This document shows positions 40,596 through 47,998 of a DNA stretch of 64,000 nt, piece by piece. Source of the stretch: Blastococcus tunisiensis (GTDB taxonomy: Bacteria > Actinomycetota > Actinomycetes > Mycobacteriales > Geodermatophilaceae); assembly GCF_900112815.1 (NCBI RefSeq), contig NZ_FOND01000007.1, positions 124,001 through 188,000 of the forward strand, given 5' to 3'. The position numbers were made by a program, and so were the translations under genes. The notes below the pieces were generated by a model, which saw only the letters and a list, made by a program, of their open reading frames with translations, searched no databases and was not told the origin of the DNA. How positions within the stretch are numbered: position 1 is the stretch's first letter; every line of letters begins with the position of its first letter.

Positions 40596-41899
40596 CAGCG
40601 GCCGAAGCCGACGACTCCGGACGGTGCGGTCTGGCCGCCGCGCTGCTCCTGGACCCGCTCCCGAACCCGTGCGATTCCGGGCTGCGCCGACGGTGCAGCG
40701 CGCCCCCGCCCGCGCCAGCGCTCGGCACCGTACGCGGCGGTCGCGGCAAGGGCCGCAGCCGCCGCGACCTTCCCGAGGCGGTTCGGCGAGGGCCCGAATG
40801 CCTTCACCACACTGCGGGCGGACTCCTCGACGACTGCCGGGTCCAGCAGGCGCGCCCCCGTGGGGTCGACTTCGAAGACGATCGGCACCGGCGCTGTCGC
40901 CGAGCCGTGCTCCATCGTGCAGATGAAGTCGTCCGTGATCTCCTCGTAGCGATCTGCGGCGGCCCGATGTGGCGGATTCGCGCCGTCGGTGTCCGTCACC
41001 GGCACCGGATTGCTGCTGCTGACGATGGTCGACCACGTCTTGGCGTTCTTCTCGATCGCCTCCAGGACGTCGACCTTCAGGTCGCCGTCCACGTACATGA
41101 CGGACTTGCTGCAGTGGTGCGGTGCGAGCAGGACGTCCCACGCGAGCCGCTCCGACCGACCGGCAGCCTCGCTGTAGTCGAAGATCTTCACGATCGTCTC
41201 GTAGGCCAGGTCGCCGAACAGCAGGAACTGCCCGACCCCGTCGCCGTCGATCAGAGTGACCTGCATGGCGACGGAGGTGTCGTTGCGGGTCTTCGCGCAG
41301 TCGTCCTTGAACGGTGCGTGCAAGAACGCCTCGAACCGGCCGGTGCAGTCGACGCCGTCCAGGATGGTCACCACCTGGCCAGGGCCGGACCGGTACTTGT
41401 CCGGCAGGTCGGCGTAGCCGTGGAAGTCCCCGTCCCTGTCGTGGCCGACGATCCGTACCCGGTCGCCGCTCTCGGGTTCTTCGCCCCTCTTGGCCGCGGC
41501 CCGGGTCGCGGCCACCCGGCGCTCGGCCTCATCGTGGAACGCCTGGGCGGACTCGCAGATCTCCGCAGAGGGATCGTCCTCGAGCTCACGCCACAATCGC
41601 GGCGTCGCCCACAGCTCCCCGATCGTGACTCTCGACAGCAGGTCCTCGAAGCCGCAGCAGTGGTCCTTGTCGGCGTGGGTCAGGACGAACACCGCGAGAT
41701 ACGGGCGCCCGTCTCGCTGCGGCAGCGCCTCGACGAGCCGGTCCACGACCGCGATCTCAGGTGTGTCGTCCTGGTCGGCCTTGGCCATGTCGCGCAGGTC
41801 GACCTGCACGACGGTCTGGTCGTCCACCACGATCGTGGTGCTGTCGCCGCTGCCGACCGGCCAGAACACGACACCGCGCTGGGTCAACATCTCTGCCAT
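40595..41899 (-). CDS. Metallo-beta-lactamase-fold hydrolase, first gene of the E2-E1-JAB operon
   Basis: A 434-residue protein (ATG 41899, GGGAGAG upstream). GVVFWPVGSGDSTTIVVDDQ and the metal motif LAVFVLTHADKDHCCGFEDL (H75, D77, D79, H80) place it near ComEC/Rec2-type MBL proteins; LLFGDLAYETIVKIFDY and DVLLAPHHCSKSVMY supply later ligands. The last 60 residues leave the fold: an Ala-rich helix (LGKVAAAAALAATAAYGAER) and a disordered basic tail ending PSGVVGFGR. Its stop shares one base with the next ATG. MBL proteins cut nucleic acids, cyclic nucleotides or other esters; the substrate here is unknown. The Gly-containing tail may be a conjugation target. Confidence 0.85.
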   Translation of the reverse strand: MAEMLTQRGVVFWPVGSGDSTTIVVDDQTVVQVDLRDMAKADQDDTPEIAVVDRLVEALPQRDGRPYLAVFVLTHADKDHCCGFEDLLSRVTIGELWATPRLWRELEDDPSAEICESAQAFHDEAERRVAATRAAAKRGEEPESGDRVRIVGHDRDGDFHGYADLPDKYRSGPGQVVTILDGVDCTGRFEAFLHAPFKDDCAKTRNDTSVAMQVTLIDGDGVGQFLLFGDLAYETIVKIFDYSEAAGRSERLAWDVLLAPHHCSKSVMYVDGDLKVDVLEAIEKNAKTWSTIVSSSNPVPVTDTDGANPPHRAAADRYEEITDDFICTMEHGSATAPVPIVFEVDPTGARLLDPAVVEESARSVVKAFGPSPNRLGKVAAAAALAATAAYGAERWRGRGRAAPSAQPGIARVRERVQEQRGGQTAPSGVVGFGR

Positions 41900-42351
41900 C
41901 GAGCTCTCCCGTGGATCGGGTGACCGCGCGGGCCTCCAGAGTGGGCCGGGCGGATCGGAAAGTGACGTCCGGGCCACCGTAGACACGAGGTACGACATCT
42001 AGCCGCGATCGGTGATGATCATGGCGGGCGCTGCGAGGAGGTGGGGACATCGACGGAGTGAGCGCCGGCAGCACCCGAGCATGGTTGGTGGGCAGTCCGG
42101 GCAGTCGACCTTGATGGCGCCGACTGCTCGCAGGTGATCGGCTCACCATGTCTGGGCCCACATGTCAGTGCCGCATGTGGCACACGCAGGTTGTGGGTCC
42201 TTCTTTCTCTGGACCCCGGCCGGGTCGTTTCCAGGAGAATCGGCGTTCCGCGACGTCGCGGCGCCAGCGGTGGTGGTGGTCCGGGCCGGGGCCGGCGGTG
42301 AGGGACGGGGCGGGGCGCGCGGTCGGCAGGGTCTCTCGTGTGGTGCTGTGC
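41900..42351. other. Region between the E2-E1-JAB operon and abiEii
   Basis: About 450 bases upstream of the MBL gene and downstream of abiEii. No gene is convincing. Two short minus-strand Cys-rich readings (VDCPDCPPTMLGCC near 42070-42120 and PACATCGTDMWAQTW near 42145-42190) look like zinc-binding protein ends and may be relics. The operon promoter must lie here. Confidence 0.4.
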
Positions 42352-43278
42352 TCACGGGGTCCAGGTGCGAGTGGCCGGAACCCAGGTGGCGGTGTCCGGC
42401 ACGGTGGATGCGTCGAGCAGCGGATCGGCGAACCGGAAGGTGGCCTCGAGCAGGTCGGCGAACTGGTCGGGCAGCCGGTCCTGCAGGTGTTGGCGGTCCC
42501 GCCACCGGCGGTAGCGGGTCTGGGCGAGTTCGGCGTACCCGTCGAGGAGCGCGCGCAGGGGCGGCAGGTCCGTGCCGCGGTGATGGGCCACGGCGAGGAT
42601 GGCCTGTCGTGCGGCCTGCGCGGTGCAGCCGTGTGCGCCGGTCAGCAGGTAGATGTCGCCGAAGTCGCGCCAGCGGGTGCTCGCGGTGCCGCGCTGGGCG
42701 GCGGTGACGACCTTCTCGGCGAGCACCATGGGGATCGGGTAACCGAACAGGTCGATCTGGCCGCCCAGCAGGCGCGGGACGTGCACCCTCTCCGGCTGCG
42801 GCCAGATCGGGTCGCCGACGTTGACATCGACGTGGAAGGTCTCGTTGGCGGTCGCGAGCTGGGCGCGCAGGGTGACGCGGACCCCGCTGTACTCGTCCTC
42901 GTCTCGGATGGATTCGGCGTGCACGTTGGAGGTGTCGAACTGGAGTCCGTCGTCCTGGTCGGAGGGCAGGACGGTCTGGGCCACGTCGATGACCAGTTGG
43001 CGGATGTGGTCGATCTCCCGGGACTGGGCGAGCGCGGCGAAGTCGATGTCGGCGGTCGGGCGGCGCAGGTCGTAGGCGGCCAGCAGCACACCTCCTTTGA
43101 GGACGAGGGCGTGGACATGTGGGGAGGCGGCGAGCCGGGTGAGGAACCCTTCGAGCGCGTACAGGCGCAGGTACTCGGCGGTGGCCCGGCCGGCCTTTTT
43201 GGCTTCCGACCGCAGGTCCAGGTAGGCGCGGCCGTCGGGGGTGGCGCGGGTGGCGGAGGTGCGGCGTGGCGCGGTCAC
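42352..43278 (-). CDS. abiEii: AbiEii-type nucleotidyltransferase toxin (type IV TA)
   Basis: A 308-residue protein. EYLRLYALEGFLTRLAASPH leads to the nucleotidyltransferase motif ALVLKGGVLLAAYDLRRPTA, then DIDFAALAQ with the metal-binding DxD, and later GYPIPMVLAEKVVTAAQRGT, ASTRWRDFGDIYLLTGAHGC (a conserved Lys and Asp of the family). AbiEii proteins are GTP-type nucleotidyltransferases that stop growth, perhaps by modifying tRNA, and abort phage infection. ATGA overlap with abiEi upstream shows a coupled pair. Length is normal. A damaged copy lies at 34961. Confidence 0.9.
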   Translation of the reverse strand: MTAPRRTSATRATPDGRAYLDLRSEAKKAGRATAEYLRLYALEGFLTRLAASPHVHALVLKGGVLLAAYDLRRPTADIDFAALAQSREIDHIRQLVIDVAQTVLPSDQDDGLQFDTSNVHAESIRDEDEYSGVRVTLRAQLATANETFHVDVNVGDPIWPQPERVHVPRLLGGQIDLFGYPIPMVLAEKVVTAAQRGTASTRWRDFGDIYLLTGAHGCTAQAARQAILAVAHHRGTDLPPLRALLDGYAELAQTRYRRWRDRQHLQDRLPDQFADLLEATFRFADPLLDASTVPDTATWVPATRTWTP

Positions 43279-43847
43279 AGCAGAACCTCCAGGGCCTGCC
43301 GCAGCGACGAGGTCGCTCGGGGAAAGGACTTCGCCACGCGGAGCAGTTCGACCGGCTGTCCGCCGCGGCGCAGCCAGCGGCGCAGCGCCTCGTAGGCGAG
43401 GTCCGGGCCGAGCGCTCCGCGGAGCCGGAAGGCGTCGACGATGGTGCGTGGAGCGTTGTAGAGGCCGATCTGCGTGTCGTCGTCGAGTGCCAGTCGGTCA
43501 CGGCCGATGTGAAAGGTCGTCGTCGAAAAGCTGTGCCACCGGACCGGAACGTCGACGTGCGGGTGCCACGTGCCGCGCGGCAGCGCGACGTCGTGTTCGG
43601 CCGGGATGGTGTCGGTCAGCCCGTGCTCGGCCAGCGCCGACGTCAGGCAGAGGGTGGCTTGGGGGGCTCGTTCGGCGATCGTGAGCAGGTCGAGGTCGAC
43701 CAGGGGTGCGCTGGTTTGGCGGTACAGCCCATGACCGATCGCTTCGACCTCGCCGCGATCCCGCAGCCGGTACAGCTGGTGCTTGGTGAGGCCGGCCGCG
43801 CGTGCCTGTGAGTAGGTGAACGTCGCCGGAAGGTCGCCGTGGGCCAT
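43275..43847 (-). CDS. abiEi: AbiEi-type antitoxin
   Basis: A 190-residue protein (start 43847, GAGGAGG upstream). The N-terminal winged HTH (FTYSQARAAGLTKHQLYRLR, then GEVEAIGHGLYRQTSA) is the AbiEi_4 domain, which binds its own promoter. The rest (ATLCLTSALAEHGLTDTIPA, TIVDAFRLRGALGPDLAYEA) is the conserved C-terminal region. It represses the operon and neutralises AbiEii without forming a stable complex (type IV). A promoter-like pair lies just upstream. Confidence 0.9.
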   Translation of the reverse strand: MAHGDLPATFTYSQARAAGLTKHQLYRLRDRGEVEAIGHGLYRQTSAPLVDLDLLTIAERAPQATLCLTSALAEHGLTDTIPAEHDVALPRGTWHPHVDVPVRWHSFSTTTFHIGRDRLALDDDTQIGLYNAPRTIVDAFRLRGALGPDLAYEALRRWLRRGGQPVELLRVAKSFPRATSSLRQALEVLL

Positions 43848-43866
43848 CTGACCTCCTCGGAACTAA

Positions 43867-43894
43867 TCCATACAGACAGGGTCTAACTGTAAAG
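43867..43894 (-). promoter_or_regulatory. Candidate promoter of the abiE pair
   Basis: On the minus strand TTTACA (43894-43889) and TATGGA (43872-43867) are 16 bases apart, in an AT-richer patch of otherwise GC-rich DNA. The start codon at 43847 lies about 20 bases beyond, with GAGGAGG between, so a short leader is expected. Confidence 0.45.
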
Positions 43895-44276
43895 GAAAGT
43901 TCCGTCGGGTCGGAGGTGTGCGGGGTCGGCACGCGGGAGGCTCCCACCCTGTCCAGCAGAGCCGAGCGCGCGGGCCTGCGGCGGCGGTTGCCGCACTGGC
44001 AGGAGAACGATTCTCCAGTAGTCGACCATCGACCGGTGGGAAGGGTAAACCACGTCCGCCCGTGGGTCGGCTCCAGCTGTGGTGGGGACTCCGCGCCTCG
44101 CCATTCTCCGGTACTCGTGACCTGCGCGTTGTCGCCTCCGGTGCGGTTCTGCAGCCGCCGGGACGCGCCCGCGACTGAGGGAACTGAAGAAGATCTGGAG
44201 GTCGCGGTCGCATCGTCGGCGGCATGGAATTTCCAGGGGAGGACCTCCTCCGCGCTGACCGGCGAGGCGGCGTGCG
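43895..44276. other. Divergent intergenic region
   Basis: About 380 bases between the abiE promoter and the first gene of the secretion operon. Open frames have no domain. The operon promoter must be here, but I cannot place it. Confidence 0.4.
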
Positions 44277-45221
44277 ATGAGCGGTGGATCGACGCCGTGC
44301 ACGCCGTTGCCGTCGGGCGGGGTTCTGTCGCGTGGGCCGGTGCGGCCGATGTCGGTGGAGGCGATGCGGTCCGCGGTGATCGCGGTCCGCGCCGGTGCAT
44401 TCGACGGCGCTCCGGCAGCGACGGACGTCGTGGCTCAGGTCGCGGCGACCCGCCCCACGGTTGCCCCGCCTTCGATCGGCGACCTTGGCAGAGCCGCGGT
44501 GGTGGTGCTGCCCGCCCACGCCGGCGCCGGCGCCTCGGCCGTGGCGCTGTCGGTGGCCGAGGCGCTGTCCGCGTATCGAGCGGTGCAGCTGGTGGAGTTC
44601 GCCGACCCCCACCGATCGGGCCTCGCTGCCGCGAGCAGCAGCGAGCTGGGCGTCGACGAGTCCGGGTGGCACCGAGGCCGCCGCAACCGCATCGACCTCG
44701 CTCGGCGGGTCACGGATCGCCGGTCGGTCGACGACCTTCCGGCTCCGCCATCGACCGGCACGGACCCATCCGAAGGTGACGGGTTGCTGGTGATCGACGT
44801 CGGGTGGCCGACCATGGCGATGCTGTCCGGGTCGGGGTGGACCAGGGCGCTGCAGGGCCGCGCCCGGCTTGTCGTGGTCAGCCGGGTGACCGTCCCCGCC
44901 GTCCGCCAGACCGAGCACCTCCTGGGCGTGCTCGAGGTTCCGGCGGTGGTCGCCTGCGTCGGATCGGGTCGCTGGCCGCGGATGGTGACCGCCAGCTGTG
45001 GGCCGGCACTGCGGGCGGCCCGGGCGGCCGGCCGAGTGGTGCCGGTGCCCGTCGACCGCCGGTTGGCGATCGCCGGCCTCACTCCCGACCCGTTGCCCAG
45101 GCCCGTGGCCGCGGCCGGCAGGGCGCTCGCGAGCCTGCTCGCCCTGGATCCGTCAACGGTGCCCGACCCGCCCCGCATGCCGCTCCGGGAATTCGATGAT
45201 GTCCCGGGGGTGGCGCGTTGA
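44277..45221 (+). CDS. ParA/MinD-like protein of the secretion operon, P-loop degenerate
   Basis: A 314-residue protein (ATG 44277). RAAVVVLPAHAGAGASAVAL occupies the P-loop position but lacks the GK[ST] lysine. It is followed by AVQLVEFADPHRSGLAAASS (like a switch Asp), DGLLVIDVGWPTMAM, and RARLVVVSRVTVPAVRQTEH. The fold looks like a SIMIBI NTPase that has lost catalysis, as also seen in the Tad locus protein at 18859. The gene heads the coupled conjugation operon. The next gene begins in its stop (TTGA). Confidence 0.65.
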   Translation: MSGGSTPCTPLPSGGVLSRGPVRPMSVEAMRSAVIAVRAGAFDGAPAATDVVAQVAATRPTVAPPSIGDLGRAAVVVLPAHAGAGASAVALSVAEALSAYRAVQLVEFADPHRSGLAAASSSELGVDESGWHRGRRNRIDLARRVTDRRSVDDLPAPPSTGTDPSEGDGLLVIDVGWPTMAMLSGSGWTRALQGRARLVVVSRVTVPAVRQTEHLLGVLEVPAVVACVGSGRWPRMVTASCGPALRAARAAGRVVPVPVDRRLAIAGLTPDPLPRPVAAAGRALASLLALDPSTVPDPPRMPLREFDDVPGVAR

Positions 45222-45610
45222 GCGAGGACCGGCGAGGACCGGTGCCTCGCCGCCGCTGCGAGATCGTGACCGTCGTCCTGGCGGTCGTGGCGATGTTCGT
45301 GGTCCGGGTCGTGCTGGCCGGTCCGGTGTCCGCGGCGCGGGAGCTGGACGCCGCGGTGTGCCCCGAGGCGCCGCCCGGCACGCAGGCCTTCGCCGACGAC
45401 GTGACCGCGTGGGCGAAGTGGGGCGTGCTGGTGCTCCTCGTGCTCGGCGCGGTGGTGTCGCTGGGCTCGATTCTGGTCGGCCGGATCTTCTCCCACCCGC
45501 ACGCCTCCCGGTACGGGGCGATGGGCGTCGCCGTGGTGATCATGGTGGCGATCACCTACACGGTGATCCTGGTGATCCTGGACTCGATCACCGGCAGTGG
45601 GTGTACCTGA
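45218..45610 (+). CDS. Small membrane protein, VirB2-like candidate
   Basis: A 130-residue protein (TTG 45218). Spans at about 15-37 (IVTVVLAVVAMFVVRVVLAG), 65-85 (WAKWGVLVLLVLGAVVSLGS) and 98-120 (GAMGVAVVIMVAITYTVILV). Single Cys residues flank the exported loop (AVCPEAPPG and SGCT). Small proteins with two or three spans at this place in type IV secretion operons serve as pilin or pore components, but no motif proves it. Coupled to both neighbours. Confidence 0.6.
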   Translation: MSEDRRGPVPRRRCEIVTVVLAVVAMFVVRVVLAGPVSAARELDAAVCPEAPPGTQAFADDVTAWAKWGVLVLLVLGAVVSLGSILVGRIFSHPHASRYGAMGVAVVIMVAITYTVILVILDSITGSGCT

Positions 45611-46440
45611 TGGCTACCCGACGCCCGACCGTGCCAGCGCCGGTACCGCCGCCGGTGTGGGGGCGGGGCAAGTTGCTGGCGGTGCTTGCCGCGGCGGTGG
45701 TGGCCGCCCTCGGTTTGGTGACCGGGCTGGCCCTGGCCGTGGCGTATGCGCTGACTTCTCCGGATCCGTCACCTGCTGGCAGCGGACCGGTCGGACAGCC
45801 GACAGCCGACCGAGGGCCGTCGAACCGGGACACCCAGCGGGACGCGCTGGCCGATGAGCCGATGCCCAGCGCCGGTGCGGAGGCCGCACTGCCCGGCCCC
45901 GTATCGACCCGCAACCCGGGGGTGATCGAGCTGCCGCGGGCCACCGGAGCCGGCCCGGCCGGCGTCCCCACCGGGTTTCCACGGACACCGGAGGGGGCGC
46001 TCGCGCAGCTGGCGTCGATCGACGTGACCGCGATGCAGACCGGCTCCCTGGACGGCGTTCGCCGGGTCATCGAGGCCTGGGCTGCCCCGGGCGGGCCCAC
46101 CGGTGAGACGTGGAGCGGGGTGCACGGCATGGCCGGCCTGCTGTCGGCGGCCGACCTGTCCGGCGCCGGCTCGCCGCAGCTGGCCATCGTGGTGCGCCCG
46201 GCCATGGGGCTGATCAAGGGCACCGTCGGCCCGGACTTTGCGGTGGTGTGCGTGGACTTCGAGTTCACCGTCACCGTGGAGGCGACGTCCCGGATCGCGA
46301 TCGCCGACTGCCAGCGGATGACGTGGGCCGACGACCGGTGGCTGATCGGCCCCGGCCCGGAGCCGGCACCGGCGCCGTCGGTGTGGCCGGGCACCGACCT
46401 GGCGATCGAGGTCGGCTACCAGGACCTGCGCTATGGATGA
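45610..46440 (+). CDS. Single-span transfer protein, VirB8/TcpC-like candidate
   Basis: A 276-residue protein (ATG 45610, in the previous stop). One N-terminal span (LLAVLAAAVVAALGLVTGLA) is followed by a Pro-rich linker and an extracellular domain (VTAMQTGSLDGVRRVIEAWA, GMAGLLSAADLSGAGSPQLA, VVCVDFEFTVTVEATSRIAI, MTWADDRWLIGPGPEPAPAP). The NTF2-like VirB8/TcpC fold has this sort of layout, with repeated helices and strands ending in W..DRW. The assignment rests on layout and context, not on a firm motif. Confidence 0.6.
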   Translation: MATRRPTVPAPVPPPVWGRGKLLAVLAAAVVAALGLVTGLALAVAYALTSPDPSPAGSGPVGQPTADRGPSNRDTQRDALADEPMPSAGAEAALPGPVSTRNPGVIELPRATGAGPAGVPTGFPRTPEGALAQLASIDVTAMQTGSLDGVRRVIEAWAAPGGPTGETWSGVHGMAGLLSAADLSGAGSPQLAIVVRPAMGLIKGTVGPDFAVVCVDFEFTVTVEATSRIAIADCQRMTWADDRWLIGPGPEPAPAPSVWPGTDLAIEVGYQDLRYG

Positions 46441-47998
46441 GACCACCAGCGGCCGGCCGACCCGGGCGGGAAGCGCGACCCTCGTCCTGGGCGGCGGACT
46501 GGCGCTCTTCCTGCTGGCGGGGGTGCTGTCGGCGGGGCCGGCGTCGGCGGAGCCGGCGGTGTTGGCGTTCCCAGCGACCGGCACCCCGGCAGCCGGGGAC
46601 GAACTGCCGTGTCTGCCGACCAACCCTTTCTGTGCCATCGGGGAACTGGCCGGCGCGGTCGTCACCGACGTGTGGATCAGCGCGATGACCTCGCTGTGGG
46701 AGGCGGGGTTGTGGGTCCTCGGGCTGGCGTTCTCGGTGATCGACGCCCTCACCACCCCGGACCTGTCCGCGGACGGCCCGCTGGGGGAGGTGTATCCGGT
46801 GACCTTCGGGATCGGTGCCGCCGTGGCTGCGCTGATGGCCATGGTCCAGCTCGGGTCCGCCGCGGTCCGCCGCGACGGACAGACCCTCGGGCGGGTACTG
46901 ATCGGGCTGGCCCAGTTCGGGCTGGTGTGGGCCGGCTACGTCGGCGTCGCCGCACTGCTGGTCACCGGCGTCGGCGGTCTGACCACCGGTCTGCTGCGGG
47001 GCTTGCTGGAGATCGACAGCTTGGCCGCCTTCGACTCCTCGCTGAGTGTGGAGCGCGACCTCGTCAACGGCACCGTGGCCACCGTCCTCGGGATGTCATC
47101 GGTCTTCCTGCTGTTCCCCGCCGCTGCCGGCTACCTGCTGCTGATGCTGATCCGCGAAGCGGCGCTGATGCTGCTCGCGGCCACCTCGGCCATCTCCGCG
47201 GGCGGGCTACTGGCCGAGACCTCCAGCGCCTGGTTCTGGAAGAGCCTGCGCTGGTTCATCGCCGCGCTGCTGATCTCTCCGCTGGCGGTGCTCATCCTGG
47301 GCGTCGGTGTTGCCATCACCGAGGGTGTCGTCTCGGGGAACGGGAGCACCAGCTCCGAGGCCGCGATCGGAATGGCAGTGATCGGCTGCCTGCTCATCCT
47401 CATCGGCGCCGTCTGCCCGTTGATCCTGTTCCGGTTGCTGGCCTTCGTCGACCCCGGCACCTCCAGCGGGACGGCGATGCGGCAGTCGCTGGCTGCCTCC
47501 GGTGGCGTTCTGGGCGTGCTGCAGGGAGGGCGGGCACGAACCGATGCCGTGTCCGGTGGCGTCGCCGGGTCCGGAGCGGCGGCGCGAGTGACCGGTGGAC
47601 GGGCGCAGGGGGAGTCGACGGCAGAGGGGGTGACCGGCGGTCGCTTCGCCGGTGCCGTGCGTGCGCTGGCTACCGGCTCGGCCCAGGTCGGTCAGCTCGC
47701 CGCCGGTGCCGCGTCGGCGGGCTCGGACCTGCTGTCCGGTGCCGGGGTCGGGCACCAGGCCCCCTACTACGGGCAGCCCGCCCCCAGCCGGGGAGCGGTC
47801 CCCGGAGGCCGCGAGCGCTCGGGAGCGCCGGTGCCGCTGACCGGAGAGGAGAGCCGACCAGCCCCTCCGCCAGCCCCGCCGCAGCCGCCGCCGCCGCCGC
47901 CTCCGCCGCCACCGCCGCGTCCGAGCGGACCGCCGCCGGACCGTGCGTCGTCCACCCAGCGGCCGGCCGACCCGCCCGCGTCGGGTGGTGCGCGTTGA
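46433..47998 (+). CDS. Polytopic transfer protein, VirB6/TrbL-like
   Basis: A 521-residue protein (ATG 46433). After a signal-like N-terminus (LVLGGGLALFLLAGVLSAGP) and a Cys pair (LPCLPTNPFC), at least six spans follow, e.g. GIGAAVAALMAMVQLGSAAV, FGLVWAGYVGVAALLVTGVG, LLLMLIREAALMLLAATSAI and WFIAALLISPLAVLILGVGV. The motif region of TrbL/VirB6 (REAALMLLAATSAISAGGLL, WFWKSLRWF) is present. The C-terminal 150 residues are Gly/Ala-, then strikingly Pro-rich (a run of eleven prolines), probably cytoplasmic. It forms the inner-membrane channel of the secretion system. Confidence 0.75.
   Translation: MDETTSGRPTRAGSATLVLGGGLALFLLAGVLSAGPASAEPAVLAFPATGTPAAGDELPCLPTNPFCAIGELAGAVVTDVWISAMTSLWEAGLWVLGLAFSVIDALTTPDLSADGPLGEVYPVTFGIGAAVAALMAMVQLGSAAVRRDGQTLGRVLIGLAQFGLVWAGYVGVAALLVTGVGGLTTGLLRGLLEIDSLAAFDSSLSVERDLVNGTVATVLGMSSVFLLFPAAAGYLLLMLIREAALMLLAATSAISAGGLLAETSSAWFWKSLRWFIAALLISPLAVLILGVGVAITEGVVSGNGSTSSEAAIGMAVIGCLLILIGAVCPLILFRLLAFVDPGTSSGTAMRQSLAASGGVLGVLQGGRARTDAVSGGVAGSGAAARVTGGRAQGESTAEGVTGGRFAGAVRALATGSAQVGQLAAGAASAGSDLLSGAGVGHQAPYYGQPAPSRGAVPGGRERSGAPVPLTGEESRPAPPPAPPQPPPPPPPPPPPRPSGPPPDRASSTQRPADPPASGGAR

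Noticed and set aside
42352-43278. AbiEii nucleotidyltransferase as the missing CD-NTase of the E2-E1-JAB operon
   Set aside because: It has the AbiEii KGG...DIDF motif and a coupled AbiEi partner; the fold family and operon are separate, with a 450-base gap.
43900-44276. Short + strand frames between abiEi and the transfer operon as extra genes
   Set aside because: No ribosome site, domain or coding bias; most likely regulatory DNA.
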